Source of the DNA: Anaerobiospirillum sp. | Lineage (GTDB): Bacteria > Pseudomonadota > Gammaproteobacteria > Enterobacterales > Succinivibrionaceae | Reading direction: 5' to 3' | DNA: 64,000 nt | Assembly: GCA_029258325.1 (NCBI GenBank) | Contig: JARHZF010000187.1 | Coordinates: 1-64,000 of the forward strand | Shown here: positions 1-9,582 of the stretch, in pieces | How the letters are laid out: the number at the start of each line of letters is the position of its first letter | Position numbering within the stretch: position 1 is the stretch's first letter | Made by a program: the position numbers and the translations under genes | Notes under the pieces: generated by a model | Told to the model about the DNA's origin: nothing | Databases searched by the model: none | The model's input: only the letters and a program-made list of their open reading frames with translations

Positions 1-88
1 ACTCAACTTTCCGAGCGATTATTTTTAATAAAATGTAATACGCAAGCCGTACTACAGCTCTTTTAAAATATATATTGATTTATTGGTA
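1..88 (+). repeat. Left terminal inverted repeat of the IS
   Basis: It pairs with 1721-1809 with a small number of mismatches and one single-base gap. Inside it, GTAATACG/CGTACTAC (about 36-56) can form a short hairpin with a 5-base loop; the right arm carries the same structure with a perfect 8-bp stem. Confidence 0.85.
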
Positions 89-257
89 AATTTCAAGTCT
101 ATTTTTGGAAGTGTGTTTTTTAGGTAAGAAAAAATCATCTGAAAAGCAACTAAAAAAAATGTATAAAAATAGCATTAATAAGCCATTTTATGCTGCTTTT
201 GTGACCTTTAAATGTTATAATATAAGTATCCACAAAACACTAAAAGGTCACTTGAAT

Positions 258-1685
258 ATGTTATCACAAACAGAACTCAATAATCAAAAGAATGTATCAC
301 GTATTTTAGATTTTTTTAAAACTTTCAACTTTAACTCAATAGCGAGAAGTTGTGGTTTTACTAAGAGTAATGGTATAGTTGCCACTTATATTTTACAGAT
401 ACTAATCATATTCCAATTTGGTATTTCCAAAAATGTCTATGCTTTATTTAGATCAAGACATAAGAGGGATATAGACTGTTCTCGTTCCACTATGTATGAG
501 CTCTTGTCTAAAGCTAATCTTAATTGGGAAAGGCTACTTACTACATTAGCTTTAAAGCTTATAAAGACAATATTCTCAATAAATGGCACGTCATCTTGTG
601 GTCATCTAGTATGTGATGATACAACTATAAAGCGTCCACGTACTAAATGTGCAGAGCTCTTAACTTTACACTTTGACCATGTAGCAGGCAAATATTTTAT
701 AGGCTATGTTGAACTTAGTGTAGGCTGGACAGATGGTATTAGCTATATACCCTTAAAGATAGGTATACTCTCTGCTAAAAATGATAAGTCTGTTATTAAA
801 GAGGCTAATGATAAGCACAAAAAAAATACTCTTGCAGCAAGACGCCGTTCTTTAGCTAGAATGTCAAAGATAGATGTGCTTATTAAGTTTGTAAAAGAAG
901 CTCTTAAACAAGGTTGTCCTGTTTCATACCTTCTTATAGATTCATGGTATACCATAGATAAGGTTATCTCTGCCATTAAAAAGATGGGTGTTGATGTTAT
1001 AGGTATGATAAAAGGCTTTAAAGGTAATGTCTTCTATGAAAACCTTGGAGATGAAAAAGGCGTACTTCTACAAAAGCTCATTAAAAAATACGCCAAAAAT
1101 AGACGCTCTGATATATGTGGTTCATGCGTTGTATACACTAAATCAGGTATACCTTTAAAGATTGTTTTTATTAAAAATCGTAATGATAATAAAACCATTC
1201 TTTCTATTGGCTCTACTGATATAAGTCTTAGTGAACAAGAAATTGTCAAAAAGTACTCTTACAGATGGAGTTGCGAAGTATATCATGAAATTCAAAAACA
1301 ATATCTTGGCTTAGAAAAAGGCTGCCAAGCTCGCAACTATGACCATATCAATGCACACTGCCATATAGTTTGCATTAGATATATGATAATGCAATACCTA
1401 GAGAGGTGTGATAAAGACTTTAGGCTTGGTGGAGAGCTGTTTGCAGACTTGTGTGAAGAGCTTCGTGCCAATGACTTTAATCAAGCATTAACATATATCT
1501 TCACAACACTTGAAAGTAGTATTGGCATGATAGTATCAAACCATGTAACTAAGAAAGAGGAAAGAGAAAAGATTATCAATGAAATACACGAGCTATTTAT
1601 TAGAATATTTAGTTCGCTTAGTCATTATGTTCGATCATTCTTAGGTTTAGATATAAAACTCAAATATAAAGATCTCATGTTGTGA
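258..1685 (+). CDS. IS4-family DDE transposase
   Basis: The transposase would cut and join the ends of its own element. The first catalytic Asp lies in VCDDTTIKR, the second in LLIDSWYT, and the Glu lies in a YREK signature, Y-x2-R-x3-E-x6-K (YSYRWSCEVYHEIQK), which defines IS4-type enzymes. I chose the ATG at 258 (475 residues) because AAGG precedes it by 10 bases and MLSQTELNN begins the ordered part. An in-frame extension back to 105 runs through the end region and lacks a good ribosome site. A TTG two codons upstream (252) is also possible. No internal stop is seen, so the gene is probably functional. Confidence 0.9.
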   Translation: MLSQTELNNQKNVSRILDFFKTFNFNSIARSCGFTKSNGIVATYILQILIIFQFGISKNVYALFRSRHKRDIDCSRSTMYELLSKANLNWERLLTTLALKLIKTIFSINGTSSCGHLVCDDTTIKRPRTKCAELLTLHFDHVAGKYFIGYVELSVGWTDGISYIPLKIGILSAKNDKSVIKEANDKHKKNTLAARRRSLARMSKIDVLIKFVKEALKQGCPVSYLLIDSWYTIDKVISAIKKMGVDVIGMIKGFKGNVFYENLGDEKGVLLQKLIKKYAKNRRSDICGSCVVYTKSGIPLKIVFIKNRNDNKTILSIGSTDISLSEQEIVKKYSYRWSCEVYHEIQKQYLGLEKGCQARNYDHINAHCHIVCIRYMIMQYLERCDKDFRLGGELFADLCEELRANDFNQALTYIFTTLESSIGMIVSNHVTKKEEREKIINEIHELFIRIFSSLSHYVRSFLGLDIKLKYKDLML

Positions 1686-1720
1686 AAATAGACATTAATT
1701 TTGCAAACATGAGAAAAAGA

Positions 1721-1809
1721 TACCATAAAAATCAATATTTATTTTAAAATAGCTGTAGTACGGCTTGCGTACTACATTTTGTTAAAAAAATTTGCCCGGA
1801 AAGTTGAGT
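1721..1809 (-). repeat. Right terminal inverted repeat of the IS
   Basis: This is the reverse complement of the left arm. The outer 12 bases are identical, and a second near-identical block covers the hairpin GTAGTACG-GCTTG-CGTACTAC and the following TTTTAAAAT tract. The internal hairpin may bind transposase or act as a transcription barrier at the element edge (inference). Confidence 0.85.
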
Positions 1810-1884
1810 TCAATAATAAAAAAATGCAGATATTTTTTCTCTACAAGATCTACTACTTTTCTTTAGTTCAAAAAACTTAAATGA

Positions 1885-1890
1885 TATAAT
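1885..1890 (+). promoter_or_regulatory. Probable -10 box for gpmI
   Basis: TATAAT lies about 78 bp upstream of the gpmI start, outside the IS. The -35 region (TTTAGT at 17 bp) is weak. AGTAGGAT just before the ATG is the ribosome-binding site. Confidence 0.5.
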
Positions 1891-1967
1891 CAAACTGATT
1901 TGAGCTGATTTTAAAACGATACAACTCTAAGAGATTTTTTATATTACACTTTTAGTAGGATAAAACT

Positions 1968-3500
1968 ATGTCAACTAAAAAACCTTTAGCTTTAATAATT
2001 ATGGATGGTTGGGGTGAAAATAAAGAAACTCAATTTAACGCAGTTTCTAATGCAAAAACCCCTGTTTTAGATGATCTTTGCAAACGTTTTGCAAATACAA
2101 CTATTGAAGCATCTGGCATAGATGTAGGTTTACCTGATGGTCAAATGGGTAACTCTGAGGTAGGCCACACTAATATAGGTGCAGGTCGTATTGTTTACCA
2201 AGAACTAACTCGTATTACAAAAGCTATAAAAGACGGCGATTTCTTTGAGAATGAGACTTTATGTAAAGCTGTTGATTTAGCAAAAAATAATGATAAAGCT
2301 GTTCACATCATGGGTCTAATGTCACCAGGTGGTGTTCATAGTCATGAAGATCATATTATTGCTATGATTGAACTTGCAGCAAAACGTGGTGCTAAAAAGA
2401 TTTACTTCCACGCTTTCTGTGATGGTCGTGACGTTCCACCAAGATCAGCTAAAGCCTATATTGCAAAAGTTGAAGAAACATTTAAGAAATTAGGTGTTGG
2501 TCGTTTTGCAACTATGGTTGGTCGTTACTATGTAATGGATCGTGACAATAGATGGGATAGAGTTGAACTTGCTTATGATGTATTAACACAAGGCATTAGT
2601 GAATTTCCAAGCTTTAACAGTGCAACAGAAGCATTAGAAGCTGCTTATGCTCGTGATGAAAATGATGAGTTCGTAAAACCATCTGTTATTGGCGAAAAAG
2701 TTAAAATGGAAGATGGCGATAGCTTAATTTTCATGAACTTTAGAGCAGATAGAGCACGTCAAATTACACGTACTTTTGTAAATAAAGATTTTGATAGTTT
2801 CCAAAGAAAATATGTTCCAAATCTAGCTTCATTTGTAATGTTAACTCAATATGCAGCTGATATTAAGACAGATTGTGCATATCCACCTGAGGATCTAACT
2901 AATACTCTAGGTGAGTGGTTATCAAGCCATCATAAGACACAATTACGTATTTCAGAAACAGAAAAATACGCACACGTAACTTTCTTCTTCAATGGTGGTG
3001 TTGAAACTGTCTTTGATGGTGAAGATAGAATCTTAGTAAAGAGCCCTAATGTTGCTACTTATGACTTACAACCTGAAATGAGTTCTGAGGAACTTACAGA
3101 TAAACTATGTGCTGCTATTGAATCAGGTAAGTATGATGTAATTATCTGTAATTATCCAAATGGCGATATGGTAGGTCATACAGGTATGTATGAAGCTGCT
3201 ATTAAAGCAGTTGAAGCTGTTGACTCATGCCTAGGTCGTGTTGTTGCATCTTTAGAGAAAGTTGGTGGTGAATGCTTAATCACAGCAGACCACGGTAACT
3301 GTGAAAGAATGAAAGATTTAGAGACTAACGAGCCTTATACAGCTCACACAAACCTACCAGTTCCATTTATTTATGTAGGTCGTGAAGCTACTATGAGAGA
3401 AGGTGGTCGCTTATCTGATATTGCTCCTACTATGTTATATCTAATGGGTATGGATATCCCATCTGAAATGACTGGTAAGTCAATTATTACTCTTAAGTAA
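1968..3500 (+). CDS. gpmI: 2,3-bisphosphoglycerate-independent phosphoglycerate mutase
   Basis: It interconverts 3- and 2-phosphoglycerate in the cytoplasm, in lower glycolysis and gluconeogenesis, using two manganese ions. The 510 residues match the family length. The alkaline-phosphatase-like metal site begins with MDGWG (Asp13), and the catalytic serine is Ser63 in [24 protein letters not shown] near residue 445 supplies further metal ligands. The gene stands alone, with its own -10 box and a clear terminator. The cofactor-dependent enzyme (gpmA) is not in the window, so this may or may not be the only mutase. Confidence 0.97.
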   Translation: MSTKKPLALIIMDGWGENKETQFNAVSNAKTPVLDDLCKRFANTTIEASGIDVGLPDGQMGNSEVGHTNIGAGRIVYQELTRITKAIKDGDFFENETLCKAVDLAKNNDKAVHIMGLMSPGGVHSHEDHIIAMIELAAKRGAKKIYFHAFCDGRDVPPRSAKAYIAKVEETFKKLGVGRFATMVGRYYVMDRDNRWDRVELAYDVLTQGISEFPSFNSATEALEAAYARDENDEFVKPSVIGEKVKMEDGDSLIFMNFRADRARQITRTFVNKDFDSFQRKYVPNLASFVMLTQYAADIKTDCAYPPEDLTNTLGEWLSSHHKTQLRISETEKYAHVTFFFNGGVETVFDGEDRILVKSPNVATYDLQPEMSSEELTDKLCAAIESGKYDVIICNYPNGDMVGHTGMYEAAIKAVEAVDSCLGRVVASLEKVGGECLITADHGNCERMKDLETNEPYTAHTNLPVPFIYVGREATMREGGRLSDIAPTMLYLMGMDIPSEMTGKSIITLK

Positions 3501-3519
3501 AAGTAAATAAAAAAAAGAA

Positions 3520-3550
3520 GCCTCATAAATTACTTTTATGGGGCTTTTTT
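3520..3550 (+). terminator. Rho-independent terminator after gpmI
   Basis: A 10-bp stem GCCTCATAAA/TTTATGGGGC (one G-T pair) with a 5-base loop is followed by six Ts. It ends 19 bases before the next gene starts. Confidence 0.9.
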
Positions 3551-3569
3551 ACTAATTGAGGTTTATGTT

Positions 3570-3779
3570 ATGAAGAAATTATTACTAATATTATCCCTAG
3601 CTGCATTTTCACAATATACATTTGCAGTAGACTTTCCAGAGCCTAGTAAGGATGTTTGCCAAGATGCAGATTTACTTACAAAACTAGCAAATCAAATGGA
3701 AAATAATAAAAATACAGATGATTTACAAAAATATTCTGAATTTATTCAAAAATGTACAACAATATTAACTTCTAAATAG
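3570..3779 (+). CDS. Small secreted protein of unknown function
   Basis: The 69-residue product has a clear Sec signal peptide: MKK, a hydrophobic core LLLILSLAAF, and a likely signal peptidase I site after TFA. The mature part is about 50 residues, hydrophilic and probably helical. It has two cysteines (in DVCQD and QKCTT) that could form one disulfide in the periplasm. GAGG precedes the ATG at 8-9 bases. The gene is flanked by two terminators, so it forms its own transcription unit or reads through from gpmI. I do not recognise the family. Confidence 0.7.
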   Translation: MKKLLLILSLAAFSQYTFAVDFPEPSKDVCQDADLLTKLANQMENNKNTDDLQKYSEFIQKCTTILTSK

Positions 3780-3801
3780 TATTTAAATAAGATAGTTAAA
3801 T

Positions 3802-3839
3802 AAAAAACTATAGCTTAAAGTATAAACTATAGTTTTTTT
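3802..3839. terminator. Bidirectional terminator between the small secreted gene and pmbA
   Basis: A 12-bp stem AAAAAACTATAG/CTATAGTTTTTT with a 13-base loop has a T run on both strands, as expected between converging genes. Confidence 0.85.
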
Positions 3840-3846
3840 ACTAAGA

Positions 3847-5208
3847 TTAATTGCCAGATACTGTTATATCATTTACAAGAACAGATCCTGTTTTAATACT
3901 AAATCTATCATCAACATCATTTGCAATTAATTGAATATTCTTAAATATATCTAAAATATTTGATGCAATAGTTATCTCATCTACAGCATGTACTCTCTTA
4001 CCATTTTCAAAGTAATAACCACTTGCACCTACAGAATAATCACCTGTAGTTTCATTAAAGCCACTACCCATTAATGATGTAATAACTAAACCATCTTTTG
4101 CCTCACATAATAAATCAGCAAAATCTAAAGTCTTATCATCATCAAAAGTTACAAATAAATTAGATGTACCACCTGCATGTCCTGTAGGTTTCATATTTAA
4201 CTTTCTAGCACTATATGATGAGAGAAGATATTTTCTAATAACACCTTTTTCAATAATACTATCTTTATAAACTAAACCACCTTCATCATCATAATTTGAT
4301 GAATAAATAGAACCTTTTAAGAAAGGATCTTCATGTAAATTTACAAAGCTAGGTAAAATTTGCTCATTTAACTTATCATTTAAATAAGAGGTCTTTTTAT
4401 AAATACGAGAACCAGCAAGTCCCTTTAAAAGACAACGCCAAAGAGAAATTACAGCACTATCTTTAAAGATAATTTTATATTTATTTGTCTTTACAGCTCT
4501 TGCATCTAACTTACTAATAGTCTCATCATATGCCTCTTTAAAAACAATATCATTACTTGCTATCTTCTTATAATCACAATGTCTTGCAAAACCAGAACCT
4601 TTTTGCATCTTGTCATTACTTACACCAATTAAAGTAATACCTACACTTGAACTTGATGTAGATGAAGCACGACAAAAACCATTAGTATTTGCAAGTACAG
4701 ATGTTACATAACGTGATCCAAAATATGCTCCATCTGAATTTCTAATTAGCGTGTCTTTACAAGATTCAACCATTTTATCTAAATCAATAGCTGTATCTAT
4801 AGCTTTTTTACTATCTTCTAAAGGCTCATATAAATTGTCTAAATCATAATTGAGATCTGATAAATACTCTTTTTCTAAAAGACCTGAAAAAGGATCAGAA
4901 TCTGCATACTTGGATAACTCAAATGCAGCATTAACAGTATCAACTACAGCATCTTCACTTAAATCTGTAGTATGTGCATGACCAGTCTTTTTATTTAATC
5001 TAACTGTTACACTCAAAGATCTATCTTGATTAAATTCAATATTTTCAAGCTCAGCATCACGTGTTGAAATAGATAAACCTTTAGCATAATCAATATCTGC
5101 ACTAGCTTCATCAACACCAAGCTTTTTAGCCTCAGCAATTGCAAATTGTGCAATCTCTTTTAGCTCTTTTTGTTCTTTTTCTATTTTTAAATTAAATTCT
5201 GTATTCAT
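3847..5208 (-). CDS. pmbA: Metalloprotease subunit TldE/PmbA
   Basis: This is the partner of TldD in a cytoplasmic TldD/TldE protease that degrades unfolded peptides and trims some ribosomal peptides such as microcin B17. It has 453 residues, the usual length. The family's C-terminal segment is present (GSGFNETTGDYSVGASGYYFENGK region). It lacks the HExxxH zinc motif, as expected, because the metal site is in TldD (here at 6020-7456). It diverges from darP, the same pairing as pmbA/yjgA in Escherichia coli. Confidence 0.95.
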   Translation of the reverse strand: MNTEFNLKIEKEQKELKEIAQFAIAEAKKLGVDEASADIDYAKGLSISTRDAELENIEFNQDRSLSVTVRLNKKTGHAHTTDLSEDAVVDTVNAAFELSKYADSDPFSGLLEKEYLSDLNYDLDNLYEPLEDSKKAIDTAIDLDKMVESCKDTLIRNSDGAYFGSRYVTSVLANTNGFCRASSTSSSSVGITLIGVSNDKMQKGSGFARHCDYKKIASNDIVFKEAYDETISKLDARAVKTNKYKIIFKDSAVISLWRCLLKGLAGSRIYKKTSYLNDKLNEQILPSFVNLHEDPFLKGSIYSSNYDDEGGLVYKDSIIEKGVIRKYLLSSYSARKLNMKPTGHAGGTSNLFVTFDDDKTLDFADLLCEAKDGLVITSLMGSGFNETTGDYSVGASGYYFENGKRVHAVDEITIASNILDIFKNIQLIANDVDDRFSIKTGSVLVNDITVSGN

Positions 5209-5372
5209 TTATTTAAAACCAATAAAAGATTAATATGTTTTACATATTATACAAAATAGATTTTTAAAATGTAATTTATGAAAACATATAGTTAAAGAAG
5301 ATAAATAATTTAAATTGTTAATATTTAATGTTTTGTTTATACTTAAGACAATTTTAAACAAGAGGCACAATT

Positions 5373-5957
5373 ATGGCAGTACAAGAACATTTTGAAGGTT
5401 TTGATGCTCCTCCTGAGGAATTTAGTAAATCAGCACATAAAAGAGAAGCTCAAGCAATAAGAAAACTTGCTGAAAAAATTGAAGCTTTTGGTCCTATAAC
5501 TTTTAATAAACTTGAGTTTCCAGACGAGTCTATAAAAGAAGCTTTAGTTGTTGCTAGAAAACTAAAAAAGAATTCTGATGAAAAAAGACGTCAGCTTCAA
5601 TATGTAGCAAAACTTATGCGTTCATATGATTTAGATGCTCTTATAAATCAAATTGATAATTTAGGAGCAACACCTAAATCTGATCCTAAAGCTTTAAAGA
5701 TGGAACTTCTACGTGAAAACTTAATTCATGGTGGTACTAAGGCTTTAAATGAATTTACTTCTTTAATTTATGATACAGATAGAAATAAATTAAGAACACT
5801 TATTAAAAAAGCTCGTGAAGAGTTAAATTCAACACTACCTGATAGACCTGCTGCAAGAACATTATTTAAATTCTTAAAAGCAGAAATAAAAAGAGCTAAT
5901 GTAGAAATTCCAGACTCTTTAACAAAAGCAGTTGTCAAAATAGATAATGATGAGTAA
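5373..5957 (+). CDS. darP: Ribosome maturation factor DarP (YjgA)
   Basis: DarP binds late 50S precursors and helps fold the peptidyl-transferase centre. The 194-residue, highly charged, helical protein is close to the family's usual length of about 180. It begins with an acidic segment and a basic KSAHKREAQAIRKLAEKI helix typical of the family. AAGAGG lies before the ATG. Its position next to pmbA is conserved in gammaproteobacteria. A strong terminator shared with tldD follows. Confidence 0.92.
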   Translation: MAVQEHFEGFDAPPEEFSKSAHKREAQAIRKLAEKIEAFGPITFNKLEFPDESIKEALVVARKLKKNSDEKRRQLQYVAKLMRSYDLDALINQIDNLGATPKSDPKALKMELLRENLIHGGTKALNEFTSLIYDTDRNKLRTLIKKAREELNSTLPDRPAARTLFKFLKAEIKRANVEIPDSLTKAVVKIDNDE

Positions 5958-5982
5958 TTATTAAACTGTTTTTAAATATATT

Positions 5983-6014
5983 AAAAAAGCTAGATTTTAA
6001 AACCTAGCTTTTTT
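5983..6014. terminator. Bidirectional terminator between darP and tldD
   Basis: The stem AAAAAAGCTAG/CTAGCTTTTTT around a 10-base loop has T runs in both directions between converging genes. Confidence 0.9.
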
Positions 6015-6019
6015 AATTG

Positions 6020-7456
6020 TTAAACCTTAGTACCACCTACGGTTATACTATCAATCTTTAAGGTTGGCTGACCAATACCAACTGCAACAGATTGACCACC
6101 CTTACCACAAGTTCCTATACCAGGATCAAATTCAAGATCATTACCTACCATAGATACTTGATGCATAATCTCAGGGCCATTACCAATTAAAGTTGCACCC
6201 TTAATAGGAGCATCTATCTTTCCATCTTTAATTAAATAAGCCTCAGATGTTGAGAATACAAAATTACCTGAAGTAATATCAACTTGTCCACCTGAGAAAT
6301 TAACTGCATAAATACCATCTTTAACAGAAGATAAGATCTCTTCTTTAGAATAATCACCTGCCTTTAGATAAGTATTAGTCATTCTAACTTGAGGTAGATA
6401 ATTATAAGCCTGACGTCTACCATTACCTGTAGGCTTCATCTTCATAAGCATGGCATTTTGTCTATCTAACATATAGTTTTTCAAAATACCATTTTCAATT
6501 AAGACATTCTCTTTTGTTTCAATACCTTCATCATCATAGGTTAAAGATCCTTTTCTATTTGCAAAAGTACCATCATCAATAATAGTACATGCACTTGATG
6601 CTACCTTTTGACCCATCTTATCTGAATAAATAGAACTCTTAATACGGTTAAAGTCACCCTCAAGACCATGACCTACAGCCTCATGAATTAAAACACCAGG
6701 CCAACCTGCTCCTAAAATTACAGGCATTTGACCTGCAGGTGCTTCAATTGCATCTAAATTAACTAGGGCAATACGTAAAGCTTCTTTTGTAACTGACTCA
6801 ATAACTTCATCTGTAAATTCAGTTAATAAAAAAGCACCACCACGAGCTGCAAAACCAGATTCTGTTTTACCATTTGCACTAACTATAACATTTACTACAA
6901 GTTGAGATACAGGCTTTATATCAGATGCCATAGTACCATCTGTATTTGCTATAAATACAGTCTTAAAAGCTGCATTTATACTTGCCATAACCTGAATTAC
7001 TCTTGTATCTAAAGAACGAGCTATCTTATCTATTTTAAGTAATATTTCAGACTTTTTAGCTTTACTTATACTACTTAGTGGATTTTCATTTGTATACAAA
7101 GAGTCACGTCTTTTTTCATCACGAATAAAGCTTGCATTACCACTGTGACCACGCGTTATAGATGACACTGCATTTTTACAGTTTAAAATTGACTCTTTAT
7201 CAATAATATTAGAATAAGCAAAACCTGACTTTTCACCTAAAACAGATCTAACACCTACACCTTTTGATATTGAGTAACTTCCACCTTTTACAATAGACTC
7301 ATCTAAAGATAATGACTCAGACATAACTTTTGCAAAATATAAATCAGCAAAATCTATATCTGTATTTTTTAAATCAGTTAAAGTATTTTCTAAAAATACA
7401 AAATCAAGATCGTTATCATCTAATAAGATCTTTTTTGCTTCATCAAAACTATTCAT
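6020..7456 (-). CDS. tldD: Metalloprotease TldD, catalytic subunit
   Basis: This is the zinc-bearing subunit of the TldD/TldE cytoplasmic protease. The zinc motif HEAVGH (His258-His263) sits in GVLIHEAVGHGLEGDF and is the family signature. The 478 residues match the family. It is the last gene of mreB-mreC-mreD-maf-tldD on the minus strand, and its start overlaps the end of maf by 8 bp, so translation is probably coupled. In E. coli, rng and yhdP lie between maf and tldD; both are absent here. Confidence 0.97.
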   Translation of the reverse strand: MNSFDEAKKILLDDNDLDFVFLENTLTDLKNTDIDFADLYFAKVMSESLSLDESIVKGGSYSISKGVGVRSVLGEKSGFAYSNIIDKESILNCKNAVSSITRGHSGNASFIRDEKRRDSLYTNENPLSSISKAKKSEILLKIDKIARSLDTRVIQVMASINAAFKTVFIANTDGTMASDIKPVSQLVVNVIVSANGKTESGFAARGGAFLLTEFTDEVIESVTKEALRIALVNLDAIEAPAGQMPVILGAGWPGVLIHEAVGHGLEGDFNRIKSSIYSDKMGQKVASSACTIIDDGTFANRKGSLTYDDEGIETKENVLIENGILKNYMLDRQNAMLMKMKPTGNGRRQAYNYLPQVRMTNTYLKAGDYSKEEILSSVKDGIYAVNFSGGQVDITSGNFVFSTSEAYLIKDGKIDAPIKGATLIGNGPEIMHQVSMVGNDLEFDPGIGTCGKGGQSVAVGIGQPTLKIDSITVGGTKV

Positions 7457-8039
7457 GTATAGCTCCTAATTTTGCAAAAATATTAAAACTTTCTAATACT
7501 TCTCTTGTTTGACAAACAGGAAGACCTACAACAGAACTTACAGATCCACGTACTTCTTTAATTAAAGATGCACCTATACCTTGTAGTGCATATGAACCTG
7601 ACTTATCATCACTTTCACCTGTGCTTACATAATCTCTTATAAGTTCATCACTAAGATTTGCAAAAGTTACATAAGTTATTTCATAAAAAGTTTTTTCTAT
7701 GTCACCTTTTGTAACACTTACAGCCGTAATCACTTGATGAGTTTTATTTGATAAGGACTTTATCATTAAAAAAGCATCATTACGATCTTTTGGTTTTCCT
7801 AAGATTTTATTATCTAAAACAACTATAGTATCAGCTGCAACAACAACATTATCTTTATAAAGAGAAGCAATCTTTAAAGCTTTGCTCTTTGCCATTCTTA
7901 AAACATAATCTATGGCATTTTCATTTTCCTGTACACTTTCATCAACATCAGGAACACATGTTTTAAAATCAATACCTAAATTTTTAAAAAACATTTGTCG
8001 ACGTGGAGATGATGATGCAAGGATCACTAAATCTGTCAT
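7449..8039 (-). CDS. maf: Maf-family nucleotide pyrophosphatase
   Basis: The enzyme hydrolyses dTTP/UTP and modified nucleotides to monophosphates and is a house-cleaning protein linked with septum control. The N-terminal signature ASSSPRR (residues 8-14) and the following DVDE, AADTIV and GKP motifs identify the family; 196 residues is typical. It overlaps mreD by 4 bp and tldD by 8 bp. The E. coli counterpart at this place is YhdE. The exact substrate class (YhdE or YceF type) is inferred from position. Confidence 0.93.
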   Translation of the reverse strand: MTDLVILASSSPRRQMFFKNLGIDFKTCVPDVDESVQENENAIDYVLRMAKSKALKIASLYKDNVVVAADTIVVLDNKILGKPKDRNDAFLMIKSLSNKTHQVITAVSVTKGDIEKTFYEITYVTFANLSDELIRDYVSTGESDDKSGSYALQGIGASLIKEVRGSVSSVVGLPVCQTREVLESFNIFAKLGAIHE

Positions 8040-8554
8040 GATTGATTTTCCTGATTATTAGTTTCAATAGATAAAGAAGCTTTTAAAATAGAGCAAATAT
8101 AAACTACAGGTATCCAGGCTATAGCTGTAGCTATAGCAGGGTATATAAAACTTGTTTCATAAAATGATTGACCAATTAAATGCTCAAACCAATAAGACAC
8201 AACATGTGCCATATAACAAATTAAACCAATAGTTATAGATTGTTGCCAACTTCTATACTTTATAAAGTTTGTAAAGAACTTAGATAATATATATATTTCT
8301 GCTGCTAAAATTGCTGCATTAATACCAAGAGGAGCTCCTGTTAAAAGATCTAAAATAAGACCAAAAAACCATGCTATCTCAAGACCATATTTTTTCTTTT
8401 CATATAAAGTAAAGTAAATAAGAACTAAAGATAAAAGATCTGGTCTATACTCTTGTAAAAGTACAGGTAGTCCTATAATCTCTAAGATTAAAGTAATTAA
8501 AATCAATATTAAAAACAAAATTAAAGAGGAGCGTTTAACATTATTCAGTTTCAT
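8036..8554 (-). CDS. mreD: Rod shape-determining membrane protein MreD
   Basis: MreD is an inner-membrane component of the rod complex (elongasome). The 172 residues contain about five hydrophobic segments, beginning LILFLILILITLILEIIGL. Its place between mreC and maf is conserved. The start overlaps the end of mreC by 14 bp and the stop overlaps maf by 4 bp, implying coupled translation. Sequence conservation in this family is low, so the call rests mainly on topology and context. Confidence 0.92.
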   Translation of the reverse strand: MKLNNVKRSSLILFLILILITLILEIIGLPVLLQEYRPDLLSLVLIYFTLYEKKKYGLEIAWFFGLILDLLTGAPLGINAAILAAEIYILSKFFTNFIKYRSWQQSITIGLICYMAHVVSYWFEHLIGQSFYETSFIYPAIATAIAWIPVVYICSILKASLSIETNNQENQS

Positions 8555-9569
8555 GAACTACCTCTTCATTTTGAGTTTTTAAATCATCTTCATTTGACTC
8601 TGTGCTTTCTTTATCTTCATCTTGAACTAGATTCTTTTTTAAGTTCTTATTTGTCATAGAGTCAATTAATTTTTTAATCTTAACTTGACGTAATACAACT
8701 TTTGCATCTGTACGTTTTTTAGGTTCTGCATTTGGATTTGAAGCAATATTTCTCTTATACCAAAGCATAAGTACATAACGCATAGTATCAAAATTAACAA
8801 GTGGCTTTGCTTTAACAGCAGCAAAAGCTTGTGTATCAGAAAAACCTACTTCTGTAACAATAGCAACAGGATAACCATCAGGATAAATACCACCAAGACC
8901 TGATGTAACTAATAAATCACCTTCTCTAATATCTACTGTACGTGGCACATTAGTAATATCAAGCTCATCATGAGCACCTGTACCTGTAGCAATAGCTCTT
9001 ACTTGATTTCTAGTATCCATAACAGGAATAGAACTACTTGGATCAGTTAAAAGTAAAACACGAGAGAAAGCATAATTTACAGAGATAACTTGACCTACTA
9101 AACCTTGATCTGATATCACTGGCATATTTTCATAAATACCAGAGTGACCACCTCTATTTACAACAACACGTTTTAAATAAGGATTGGTATCTACGTCAAT
9201 AACTTCAGCAAATACTCTTTTTGAGGTTACATGCAATGGAGAATTTAATAATCTTCTCATTGCTTCATTTTCTTGTTCTAAAGTACGAAGACGTAATAAA
9301 TCTGCTCTTTGTTGGAAGTTTTCTGAGGATAATCTTTCATTTTCATCTAAAAGTTCAGCACGACTTTTAAATTGTGTGGATACGACCTCAGACATGGTTT
9401 TTGGAGAGTCTGCTAAGGCTAGGACTGGATATAAAGTTGTTTCTATATAATAACGAAAATCGCTCAACATCTTAAATCTAACATCGCTAATTATAAGCAC
9501 TGCAGACAATATTAAGATGAGAGCGAAACGTAAATTTATAAAGAAACTAGAAGTTTCTGATGTTTTCAA
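8541..9569 (-). CDS. mreC: Rod shape-determining protein MreC
   Basis: MreC is a bitopic periplasmic scaffold linking MreB filaments to the PBP2/RodA peptidoglycan synthase. An N-terminal membrane helix (about residues 13-28) is followed by a coiled coil (about 65-105, rich in E/L/R) and the beta-rich domain with VSDQGLVGQVISV and TSGLGGIYPDGYPV. The C-terminal 60 residues are a charged low-complexity tail (KKNLVQDEDKESTESNEDD), longer than in many relatives. It has 342 residues. Confidence 0.95.
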   Translation of the reverse strand: MKTSETSSFFINLRFALILILSAVLIISDVRFKMLSDFRYYIETTLYPVLALADSPKTMSEVVSTQFKSRAELLDENERLSSENFQQRADLLRLRTLEQENEAMRRLLNSPLHVTSKRVFAEVIDVDTNPYLKRVVVNRGGHSGIYENMPVISDQGLVGQVISVNYAFSRVLLLTDPSSSIPVMDTRNQVRAIATGTGAHDELDITNVPRTVDIREGDLLVTSGLGGIYPDGYPVAIVTEVGFSDTQAFAAVKAKPLVNFDTMRYVLMLWYKRNIASNPNAEPKKRTDAKVVLRQVKIKKLIDSMTNKNLKKNLVQDEDKESTESNEDDLKTQNEEVVHETE

Positions 9570-9582
9570 TATATAACCTTTA

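Larger units (their letters stand above)
1..1809 (+). mobile_element. IS4-type insertion sequence, apparently complete
   Basis: A single DDE transposase gene is flanked by terminal inverted repeats beginning ACTCAACTTTCC at position 1 and ending with the complement at 1809. The arms remain alignable for about 88 bp, far longer than the roughly 18 bp usual for IS4-type elements. Target-site duplications cannot be judged because the window begins at the left tip. The element lies upstream of gpmI, which begins 158 bp beyond its right end. No stop or frameshift is seen in the transposase, so it may be active. Confidence 0.88.

Noticed and set aside
105-257. 51-residue N-terminal extension of the transposase frame
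   Set aside because: It starts next to the inverted repeat, lacks a ribosome site, and the ATG at 258 has AAGG at a sensible distance.
587-605. TGGCACG in the transposase gene as a sigma-54 promoter
   Set aside because: The TTGC element is not at the required spacing and the site is inside a coding region.
743-976. Minus-strand ORF inside the transposase gene
   Set aside because: It is a shadow of the transposase frame with no ribosome site or recognisable domain.
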